Below are positions 55,101 to 60,439 of a stretch of 60,439 bases of DNA, one piece after another. The position numbers and the translations under genes were made by a program. The stretch's first letter is position 1. The number at the start of each line of letters is the position of its first letter. Origin of the DNA: Euryarchaeota archaeon UBA121 (GTDB taxonomy: Archaea; Thermoplasmatota; Poseidoniia; Poseidoniales; Thalassarchaeaceae); the NCBI GenBank assembly GCA_002499865.1, contig DANL01000060.1, positions 1 to 60,439 of the forward strand, in the 5' to 3' direction. The notes under the pieces were generated by a model, which was not told the DNA's origin, searched no databases, and worked only from the letters and a program-made list of their open reading frames with translations.

Positions 55101-56901
55101 GCTGGTCACAGTTCTAGCTGGAGAGGGAGGAGCAGAGGCCGAACCTGGAGACTGGGCCTCTTTCTCGCTGGCAGTAGGAAATGATGGAAACGGCCCCACT
55201 CGATATATGGTATCATGTTCAACTGAAAATTCATGGCCAGTCAATATCTGGGATTCCCAATCTTCAGAACTCCTTACTGACCCCATAGGTAGGTTACTTT
55301 ACACCACTCTGCCAATAAAAATCAGGGTTCCTAAATTACCAAATGGTGAGCCCGCCGCGGGAAGTATTGAGGATGTCACATGTGTGACTGAATCTGTTAA
55401 CGATCCTTCGTTGAGTATTTCTGACACAGTGTCTGTACTCGTTTTGGCCAATGATGACTTCGGAACAGATATATTTTCAGATTCTGGCAACCCACTAGGG
55501 CCGTTGGCATTAGCTTCCGATAGGGCAGTCATAAACGGAGATATGGTGACTACGATATTAGAAGTCAGCAATGATGGCAATATCCCGATGACATTTGAAG
55601 TGGATGCTTTCTCTTCTCTCAACACTTGGCCCATTCAGATTATTCACGAGGAGGAGGAATCAATGGATGCTATCTCTGTTGAAATATTATCCGGCCAAGT
55701 AGCAGTTTTCCAGATCAATACACTGGTTCCAATGGCGGCCCAAATGGGAGAGTCCAATACAATCACTACGAGGGTAACCCAAATCGGAGGACATGTGATT
55801 TCTAATGGAACCAAGCTAGTTGTCAGAGAATTGGCAGAACTGGATATCTCTGGTGACTCCTCTATTTCCGCAGCACCGGGACTGTCAGGGGTAGCGAATA
55901 TTATGATTCAGAATTCGGGCAATGTTGATCTGGTAGTGTCACTGACTCTCGGCAGCATACCATCGGATTGGTCTGGTGGATTCATGACTGCTGGAAGTTT
56001 CGCAATGAATATGAATCAGCAAGCAGTCGTTTCTGTCGCTTTAGAGCTACCAGGTGCCGTCCCAGCAGGCCCACAGGAAGAATCGATTCCTGTAATAATT
56101 GAATTTACAACGCCTGCCTTCGTGACACATTCCGAAACTGTTTGGCTAGATGTGATAGTCCTGTCGTCCGCATGGCTAGATCTTTCTGTTCCGGATGACA
56201 CTGTAGAAGACGTATCCCCTGGGAATCCCGCTACTTTCGACATAACCCTGCAGAACATTGGTAATTCTCAGACCGAAGTCTACGTCGAGGTAGTAGGCGA
56301 TGAGAATTGGGAATTTGATGTCGACCCATCATCAGCAGGAACAATAGAGCCCGGTGAATCTATCTCTATAGAGGTATTAGCAGACCCACAGGGTGACGCA
56401 GAGTATGGCATTATTGAGCTGGACGTCTTTGCAAATGGTACAGGGCAAATTGAGGTTTCAACTAACGCATACCTAAAATTGCAGGTTAGCAAAGCGAGGG
56501 AGTCCACAGAAGGAATCATTCCTTCATGGGCGGTAGGATTAATCTTTATTATCGTAGTATCAGCATCTGCCATATTGATTGTTAGGGCGAGAAGGTCTTC
56601 TTCACTGGCGACTCGTCCCGATGAAGAGCTTATTCCTCCCGGATCAGCTCTACTCACTGGATCTACTAACGAGAGAAGAGCCGCTGCTCTGGAGACTAGT
56701 GCTTCAGGAGAAGTCCTTACTGGAACCGTATCCGAGCAAGAACTGAATGACGCAATCTCCTCGTCATCACTCCCCTCATTAAATGTGGAAAAGGCACCCG
56801 AAGGAGCCCCACCACTGCCTCTTTCGGGTCTTCCAGAAGGATGGACAATGGAGCAATGGGCCGCATACGGTAATATGTGGTGGGAACAGAACCGTCCGTG
56901 A
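52162..56901 (+). CDS. Giant secreted subtilisin-like protease (S8) with membrane anchor
   Basis: 1,579 aa. A signal peptide (FFVLTVLLFSSWSGMVSA) and a long propeptide-like region precede an S8 domain with D280 (VIAISDTGLDEDHGD), H314 (GHGTHVAAT) and S509 (MNGTSMATPVVAG). It is a kumamolisin/subtilase-type enzyme with a P-domain-like module after it (LDLSVTAPDGTIYLGNEF). Four or more CARDB-like beta sandwiches fill residues 720-1,440. One helix (WAVGLIFIIVVSASAILIV) anchors it, and the cytoplasmic tail ends in GLPEGWTMEQWAAYGNMWW. Probably degrades extracellular protein at the cell surface. An exposed protease of this size may also process other surface proteins. Confidence 0.95.
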   Translation: MYARKSTFFVLTVLLFSSWSGMVSASPQGTDFIHSSDSDDYHFEKWSSLEYALEHAHQIRQTSGLIHSPYGSFDPLVDQYPIFGELNTGDYSYSDRPVYVIQSDSSDLSGISSSVEEVGGVILDYMPDSALLVRFPMYVNADNFLDSLANVRWSGQMPDIWRLSPEILGNTYSPSSQFDLQILPANDLTIQELNSLERDLSLISNYDQSTNCDSWLCTIDSVDSMWLPLLSKDWRILHIQTTSTASVYNSAARDISGVQGAYEQSSISLDGTGEVIAISDTGLDEDHGDFDGRIRSVYSQFGPDNDNSDLLSGHGTHVAATLLGDGSGQSSALGMAPGATFHMYTHESQSGFFGIYGSLYGLFTHSWNQNARIHTNSWGTSNLGNYSQTSSNVDDFVSDYPGYMVLFSAGDIGGTNDSGITPPGTSKNALTVGASTTGSYGSEPSGSVVSFSSQGLTNDGRIKPEIVAPGVLICSARAQEATLVDGQSCSELTHDDGTTPLYAAMNGTSMATPVVAGASALVRQFLRSEGISEPRSDLIRAILINGAVDIGDSNVPNPSEGWGQLSLDNSLFPVSENGVEMNVMYDYSRELFPGHGFTYTFDVSPGAGLDATLAWNDLKGSSVANQSASRLVNDLDLSVTAPDGTIYLGNEFISGFSVSGNSVDSLNNLERVKIQDALPGTWTVRVGNSGGDTQGYSLVFSAIASEISEADLTVFEGSLSTSVENPLQGDTILIEAAWGNQATATASQYNVEIHDVTTGNLLHTSRRSSIAGGGLDSLSFPYSFSSTGEHILRLSLDSSSEVYELNDEANGINNNIAEIVVEVSQIGVRITPLLETGNLPTNPLEFEDSRTRVMNPRETNSVYFPLELRNEGTSTISVQLSVSPVNVVSENGVLQPPSDEWWKILNQTGPWELGPMGSEGDSIVIELNLTAHPQSTSSSLPGEVYALPGTFVTDLNLFDVNAPTVNNVIRLEAEVERIEGLVTVLAGEGGAEAEPGDWASFSLAVGNDGNGPTRYMVSCSTENSWPVNIWDSQSSELLTDPIGRLLYTTLPIKIRVPKLPNGEPAAGSIEDVTCVTESVNDPSLSISDTVSVLVLANDDFGTDIFSDSGNPLGPLALASDRAVINGDMVTTILEVSNDGNIPMTFEVDAFSSLNTWPIQIIHEEEESMDAISVEILSGQVAVFQINTLVPMAAQMGESNTITTRVTQIGGHVISNGTKLVVRELAELDISGDSSISAAPGLSGVANIMIQNSGNVDLVVSLTLGSIPSDWSGGFMTAGSFAMNMNQQAVVSVALELPGAVPAGPQEESIPVIIEFTTPAFVTHSETVWLDVIVLSSAWLDLSVPDDTVEDVSPGNPATFDITLQNIGNSQTEVYVEVVGDENWEFDVDPSSAGTIEPGESISIEVLADPQGDAEYGIIELDVFANGTGQIEVSTNAYLKLQVSKARESTEGIIPSWAVGLIFIIVVSASAILIVRARRSSSLATRPDEELIPPGSALLTGSTNERRAAALETSASGEVLTGTVSEQELNDAISSSSLPSLNVEKAPEGAPPLPLSGLPEGWTMEQWAAYGNMWWEQNRP

Positions 56902-56923
56902 GCGTTATCAGTGTTAGCCGCTT

Positions 56924-56931
56924 GGCATGCC
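56924..56931 (+). promoter_or_regulatory. 8-bp palindrome before the adk start
   Basis: GGCATGCC lies one base before the ATG at 56933 and contains the alternative ATG at 56927. GCGTTATCAG (about 56903-56912) is a possible TATA element at leaderless spacing. Confidence 0.4.
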
Positions 56932-56932
56932 C

Positions 56933-57589
56933 ATGTCTGCAATATCTAGTCAAGCATCTTCCATCATACTATTCGGCCCTCCCGGGGCCGGTAAGGGAAC
57001 CCAAGCAGTAAGGATTAGCCAAACTACTGGGAAGCCACAGATTTCCACTGGTGACATGCTCAGAGAAGCAGTAAGAGCGGGTACTGATTTGGGGAATGAG
57101 GCCAAGGGATATATGGATCGTGGATTACTGGTTCCAGATTCAATAATCATCGGTCTGATATCTGAGAGGCTCAAACGCTCAGACGCCTCAGGAGGAGTTC
57201 TCTTTGATGGGTTCCCGCGAACTATCGCCCAGGCCGAGGAATTATCCAGTATAGCTGAAGTATCAATGGTAATTATGATACAAGTTCCCGATGAAGATAT
57301 CGTGGAGAGGATAGTTGGAAGGAGAATGGATCCTGAAACAGGAGACATTTACCACATAAAATTCCGACCAGCCCCCTCGGAAATACTCCCTAGGCTTATT
57401 CAGAGAAAGGACGATAACGAGGAAACTGTAAGAAGTAGGCTCAACGCATATCATCAGCAGACAAAACCCCTTTCAGATTGGTATCACAAACTGTCTGAAA
57501 AGACAAATTTGAGAGTAATTTCAGTAGATGGAAGAGGAAGCATAGATGAGGTTGCAGAATCAATCAACCTAGAGCTAGAGGTGTTTTGA
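56933..57589 (+). CDS. adk: Adenylate kinase, long-lid type
   Basis: 218 aa from the ATG at 56933. It interconverts ATP plus AMP and two ADP. The P-loop is ILFGPPGAGKGTQ near residues 10-22, the AMP-binding block is GKPQISTGDMLREAV, and DGFPRTIAQAEEL follows. The lid (GRRMDPETGDIYHIKFRPAP) is the long version of bacterial and eukaryotic enzymes, unlike the trimeric AdkA of methanogens, and has no zinc cysteines. It begins the adk-rnp4-yhbY cluster. The long-lid form may reflect ancient transfer from bacteria or shared ancestry. Confidence 0.96.
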   Translation: MSAISSQASSIILFGPPGAGKGTQAVRISQTTGKPQISTGDMLREAVRAGTDLGNEAKGYMDRGLLVPDSIIIGLISERLKRSDASGGVLFDGFPRTIAQAEELSSIAEVSMVIMIQVPDEDIVERIVGRRMDPETGDIYHIKFRPAPSEILPRLIQRKDDNEETVRSRLNAYHQQTKPLSDWYHKLSEKTNLRVISVDGRGSIDEVAESINLELEVF

Positions 57590-57907
57590 TTGTCGGGCAG
57601 GTTCCGCAGGAGATCAAATCTGAAAAAGGCATTAGCCGCAGAAGCAATAGACGACCTACATAACGTTCTGAATGAAAGTAACGAGCAGAATCTTTCCGAT
57701 GCCTCCGCTAGATTAATTCTAAGAATCGGTAAGAAGTACGGAGCTAGAATGAAAAATTATAGCGGTATTGCAATATGCAGGTCATGTAATGTAGCAATGG
57801 TTCCTGGAAGGAACTCCACAGTTAGGATTCGTTCCAAGTCAATCAAGTATACATGTGGAATATGCGGTAGAACCAAAACTATGGGCCCCTCGTTCAGAGG
57901 TTATTAG
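57590..57907 (+). CDS. rnp4: RNase P protein component 4 (Rpp21/Rpr2 family)
   Basis: 105 aa, TTG start placed directly after the adk stop. Part of archaeal RNase P, which removes the 5' leader of pre-tRNA; Rnp4 works with Rnp1 to stabilise the RNA specificity domain. An N-terminal helical region (RFRRRSNLKKALAAEAIDDL) is followed by a four-cysteine zinc site: CRSCNVAMVPG and CGICGRTKTMGPSFRG. An alternative start is hard to find without losing the first helix. The catalytic RNA is not in this window. Confidence 0.9.
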   Translation: MSGRFRRRSNLKKALAAEAIDDLHNVLNESNEQNLSDASARLILRIGKKYGARMKNYSGIAICRSCNVAMVPGRNSTVRIRSKSIKYTCGICGRTKTMGPSFRGY

Positions 57908-57908
57908 T

Positions 57909-58181
57909 ATGTCTAAAATTCCAACTAGAATTGCAAGGGAATCTTCGGATTCAGAACTCCCAATAACTGTTAGGATAGGAAAGTCAGGATTGGTTGACTC
58001 AGTGATAGATGAACTTAAAGATCAACTTTCAAGCAGGTCTTTAGTCAAGATTAAGCTTAACCGAGGAGTAGCAAATGGGTCTTCCGAAAGAACTGAGATT
58101 TTTTCTACTTTAGCTACTAAAACATCATCGATTGTTTCATTCAGTCGAGGAAATATCGTGGTTCTTTGGTCAGGAAAATAA
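57909..58181 (+). CDS. YhbY / CRS1-YhbY domain RNA-binding protein
   Basis: 90 aa from the ATG at 57909, one base after the Rnp4 stop (TAG then T, ATG). The CRM fold is seen in ITVRIGKSGLVDSVIDELKDQL (GxxG-like RNA-binding loop: RIGKSG), KIKLNRGV and SIVSFSRGNIVVLWSGK. The bacterial relative YhbY binds pre-50S ribosomes; the archaeal role is likely in ribosome or tRNA processing. A longer frame to 57855 overlaps rnp4 in another frame and is not favoured. Confidence 0.9.
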   Translation: MSKIPTRIARESSDSELPITVRIGKSGLVDSVIDELKDQLSSRSLVKIKLNRGVANGSSERTEIFSTLATKTSSIVSFSRGNIVVLWSGK

Positions 58182-58210
58182 TGTAAGTAAGTCTTGAATC
58201 TACATCAGTG

Positions 58211-58240
58211 ATATATTTAGGTATAATTTGTCTCGAGACA
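58211..58240 (+). promoter_or_regulatory. TATA elements and 12-bp palindrome before a transporter gene
   Basis: ATATATTTAG (58211-58220) and GTATAATT (58221-58228) are both good TATA candidates. The perfect palindrome TGTCTCGAGACA (58229-58240) comes next and ends two bases before the ATG at 58243. This is the clearest palindrome in the window. Confidence 0.6.
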
Positions 58241-58242
58241 CC

Positions 58243-59784
58243 ATGTATCTTGCAAGAGCGCTTGCGGCGACGTCCGATCCAGGAGTATGGACACCTGCAG
58301 AAATGCCAGATTGGGCGGTTCCCGCTGCATTTGGTATTCTTACCATCGTCTATGCACTGATAGTTTTCGAAATCGTCCACAGGGCCCTGGCCGCGGCCGT
58401 TGGTGGAATAGTGGCGGTAGTCACTCTTCATCTCATTGGAAACGGGCCAGATCTAGGTACCGTGGTAACTTGGATAGATGAAGAGACAATTGGTCTACTA
58501 ATTGGGATGATGGTAATTGTTGATATCCTTGGCAAGACAGGAGTTTTCGAATGGGCCGCGGTTCAGGCATATGCGTTAAGCGGTGGCTCCATCTGGAGAT
58601 TATCGATAATACTCTGTACAATAACGGCCATTTTCTCAGCATTTTTGGATAATGTGACCACGATACTCCTAATTGTCCCTGTTACAATACAGATAGCTAA
58701 GGTTCTGAATCTAGAGCCTATACCCTTGATAATCGCGGAAGTAATGTTCTCAAATATTGGAGGGGCGGCAACACAAATTGGGGACCCACCTAACATCATA
58801 ATCGGAGCACAATTGTCATCTCAGGCACTTTCCGACAATGTAATTCTTGCAGATCAAGGAATAGCTTTCATTGACTTCATTGTCCACGTGGGGCCTGCTG
58901 TAATAATCGCTATGGCACCTTCATTCTGGCTTCTATCTAAGTTGGAATCTGAAGGTCTTTCGGGAGAGCGGCATCGCAATTTAGAACTTCTACGACTTAG
59001 GTATAATATCAAGGATGCAGAATTATTGAAGAAATCAGGATTTATCCTGATCCTAGTTATTCTGGCGTTCTTCGCCCACTCAAGCTTCCCTCATCCTCTC
59101 TTTACAGTAGCCACCATAGCGCTTGGCGGGGCCGTTCTAATGCTACTAGTTACATCTCCTCATCATGTTGAAGAGCAGCTTGATGCAGTGGAGTGGACAA
59201 CCATCATCTTCTTTGCAGGGCTATTCATTATGATTCATGGTTTAGAGCATATGGGCCTTATTGATGCAATAGCTGATGCCATTTCCTCTACTATTTCTCA
59301 GGCCTCAGAGCAAAATAGACTGATGGTCGCCGTCCTCCTCCTCCTGTGGGTATCGGCAATCGCGTCTGCTTTCATCGATAACATACCGTATACGGCAACT
59401 ATGGTACCAGTAGTGATCGAGCTTGCAAGTAATCCAGAACTCAACTTGCAGCTAGGTCCACTGGCATGGGCATTAGCACTTGGAGCGTGTTTGGGAGGAA
59501 ATGGTACGATAATCGGCGCATCAGCTAACGTTGTGGCGGCAGGACTGGCCGAAGAAGCAGGTTATGATATCTCATTCAATAGATTCTTCAAGACAGGGTT
59601 CCCAATAATGCTTCTAAGCGTGGCCCTTGCTACTGTATATGCCGTAGTTAGGTATGCAGTAGACTGGCCAAATGAGATGATCAAATGGGCAATCATAGCT
59701 GTAATGATGATAGCATCACTTTCACTACTTCCATCGATTTATGGAAAAGCTCCTACAGAAGGCGCGCACTATGAGGCAGAGTAG
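58243..59784 (+). CDS. ArsB/NhaD-type ion transporter (SLC13-like superfamily)
   Basis: 513 aa from the ATG at 58243 (TTG at 58228 is an alternative, and would place the palindrome in the coding region). About 11-12 transmembrane helices form two inverted repeats. Each carries a signature: SAFLDNVTTILLIVPVT and IGDPPNIIIG in the first; SAFIDNIPYTATMVPVV and GGNGTIIGASANVVAAG in the second. This pattern is shared by arsenite exporters, NhaD sodium/proton antiporters and plant/animal P-protein relatives. In a marine archaeon a sodium/proton antiporter is the likeliest role. The gene has its own promoter. Confidence 0.9.
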   Translation: MYLARALAATSDPGVWTPAEMPDWAVPAAFGILTIVYALIVFEIVHRALAAAVGGIVAVVTLHLIGNGPDLGTVVTWIDEETIGLLIGMMVIVDILGKTGVFEWAAVQAYALSGGSIWRLSIILCTITAIFSAFLDNVTTILLIVPVTIQIAKVLNLEPIPLIIAEVMFSNIGGAATQIGDPPNIIIGAQLSSQALSDNVILADQGIAFIDFIVHVGPAVIIAMAPSFWLLSKLESEGLSGERHRNLELLRLRYNIKDAELLKKSGFILILVILAFFAHSSFPHPLFTVATIALGGAVLMLLVTSPHHVEEQLDAVEWTTIIFFAGLFIMIHGLEHMGLIDAIADAISSTISQASEQNRLMVAVLLLLWVSAIASAFIDNIPYTATMVPVVIELASNPELNLQLGPLAWALALGACLGGNGTIIGASANVVAAGLAEEAGYDISFNRFFKTGFPIMLLSVALATVYAVVRYAVDWPNEMIKWAIIAVMMIASLSLLPSIYGKAPTEGAHYEAE

Positions 59785-59803
59785 AAGAATTACTGCGACA
59801 GCA

Positions 59804-59822
59804 TCAAGGGACGGTGCCTTGA
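59804..59822 (+). promoter_or_regulatory. 6-bp inverted repeat before a small zinc-ribbon gene
   Basis: TCAAGG (59804-59809) and CCTTGA (59817-59822) flank a 7-nt spacer and end nine bases before the ATG at 59832. It could be the terminator hairpin of the transporter gene instead, but no T-run follows. Confidence 0.4.
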
Positions 59823-59831
59823 GCCACTATT

Positions 59832-60185
59832 ATGAGGGTGTGCGAGGTATGTGGTTTGGCCACTCGTTCTGGCATTTGTCTGACCTGCGGGACCGAAGAA
59901 AATGAAAAAAATATTTCTGGCGTAACAAAGAATCCACATAATCAGGAATCCCAGAAAACTACACTCCCATTCGATCTTCAAGAGTCTAACAGGAGAAAAC
60001 TCGAAACTCCGGTTTTTGGACTCGAAGCCTCCCCTGAATATGATCAGACAGATAAATACCTAGAAAACAGTGAAAAATCATGCTTTATCGATAATATTCC
60101 CTTTGGAATCGAGGATGCTCCAAAATCTCCTCTTCCAGGGAGGCTAATATTTGGACTCTCAGATACTCCAGACAGTGAAGAATAA
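59832..60185 (+). CDS. Small protein with N-terminal zinc ribbon
   Basis: 117 aa. The first 20 residues hold two CxxC pairs (CEVCGLATRSGICLTCG), a zinc ribbon. The rest is acidic, polar and probably disordered, with a repeated motif: VFGLEASPE, PFGIEDAPKSP and IFGLSDTPDSE have the shared form F-G-[LI]-x-[DA]-[AST]-P, at about residues 62-70, 92-102 and 107-117. Three spaced copies suggest a linear binding motif for a partner protein. No family recognised. It runs after the transporter in the same direction, with a gap of 47 bp. Confidence 0.7.
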   Translation: MRVCEVCGLATRSGICLTCGTEENEKNISGVTKNPHNQESQKTTLPFDLQESNRRKLETPVFGLEASPEYDQTDKYLENSEKSCFIDNIPFGIEDAPKSPLPGRLIFGLSDTPDSEE

Positions 60186-60439
60186 CCGTGCTACTGAGAG
60201 ATGTTTTCGACAGTTAATGAAAGCTAACTATCCCGGTTACTTCATATACCGAATGTGGGTCGCCGAGATGCTTTGTGTGCTCCTTGGTACAGTCGTGTAT
60301 CAGGGTAAGAAGGTTGAGACCGCTTCGCCCTGCGGGGAGACGTAGTGGTCAGAGAAACCTGAATTGATATGCCTGGAATACCAGAGGAATCGCCTCTTCA
60401 CTTGTGGAGGGGCGATTAAAACTCACACAGGTGGGTATG
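60186..60439 (+). ncRNA. Possible structured RNA, truncated by the window end
   Basis: The last 254 bp hold no convincing gene. AGGTT (60311-60315) pairs with AACCT (60356-60360), enclosing GACCGC (60318-60323) paired with GTGGTC (60345-60350) and an inner CGC/GCG hairpin (60326-60334). The unpaired GA and AGAGA between the two outer stems could form a kink-turn. CTGG-AATA-CCAG follows (60373-60384), and then a perfect 13-bp stem, counting two G-T pairs, at 60388-60400 with 60405-60417 around the loop CTTG. No RNase P, SRP, 5S or tRNA signature was found. Could be a new small RNA or the front of a larger one. Confidence 0.35.

Noticed and set aside
56280..56942. 220-residue minus-strand frame opposite the end of the giant subtilase
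   Set aside because: Mirror of a conserved coding region containing the membrane anchor and tail; no family features.
60151..60345. Short open frame overlapping the end of the zinc-ribbon gene
   Set aside because: It overlaps the upstream gene in another frame and runs through the predicted RNA stems; no promoter or protein-like pattern.
60186..60439. RNase P RNA, SRP RNA, 5S rRNA or tRNA at the window end
   Set aside because: None of the conserved sequence blocks of these RNAs was found on either strand, although a truncated or highly divergent RNA cannot be excluded.

Overview
The window reads as a continuous stretch of a planktonic euryarchaeal chromosome, most likely Marine Group II (Candidatus Poseidoniales) or a close relative. 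Archaeal markers are a CDP-archaeol synthase, archaeosine synthase ArcS, an archaeal-type GAPDH, an STT3/AglB oligosaccharyltransferase, a UPF0201 protein, archaeal S15, RNase P component Rpp21/Rnp4, archaeal PheT and non-discriminating-type GluRS. Promoters look archaeal: A/T-rich TATA-like boxes lie about 25 nt before many start codons, implying mostly leaderless mRNAs. The Poseidoniales placement is an inference from the mix of giant secreted proteins and short Trp-rich C-terminal tails; no rRNA is present to confirm it. I see no tRNA, rRNA, IS element, prophage or CRISPR array.

Layout. 1-5.2 kb: small membrane proteins, a thioredoxin-like lipoprotein, pirin, a surface protein and carS. 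5.2-6.5 kb: purD. 6.6-21.7 kb: a surface block with a giant oligosaccharyltransferase (about 3,170 aa), a membrane-tethered subtilase and a beta-helix surface protein. 21.8-25.1 kb: a winged-helix/STAND/TPR protein convergent with an MBL-fold hydrolase. 25.3-31.1 kb: a 1,912-aa secreted protein with TSP3-like calcium repeats. 31.1-35.5 kb: small proteins, a pyroglutamyl-peptidase/Nudix fusion, UPF0201, a zinc-ribbon membrane protein and DnaJ. 35.5-40.9 kb: a surface protein with a cytoplasmic domain, then arcS, rps15 and a RecJ/Cdc45-like protein without visible DHH motifs. 40.9-50.9 kb: a minus-strand run (GXGXG glutamate-synthase-like, pheT, lipoprotein, rnhB, gltX, secreted zinc-ribbon protein). 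51.0-60.2 kb: GAPDH, a giant subtilase, adk-rnp4-yhbY, an ArsB/NhaD-family transporter and a small zinc-ribbon protein. The last 250 bp look like structured RNA.

How the genes fit together. Information genes (S15, ArcS, PheT, GluRS, RNase HII, Rnp4, YhbY) alternate with very large exported proteins, which take up more than half of the coding sequence. The oligosaccharyltransferase would glycosylate such proteins, the subtilases would cut extracellular or surface protein, and the pyroglutamyl peptidase would trim imported peptides; this suits a protein-degrading heterotroph, as inferred for Poseidoniales.

The most unusual signals are: (1) inverted repeats lying between the promoter and the start codon of about ten genes, several touching the ATG; (2) the size and architecture of the oligosaccharyltransferase; (3) the Pcp-Nudix fusion; (4) the apparently inactivated DHH protein beside rps15; (5) a GXGXG-barrel protein that seems to have lost the glutamate synthase catalytic residues; (6) six of seven convergent gene pairs with essentially no space between stop codons.
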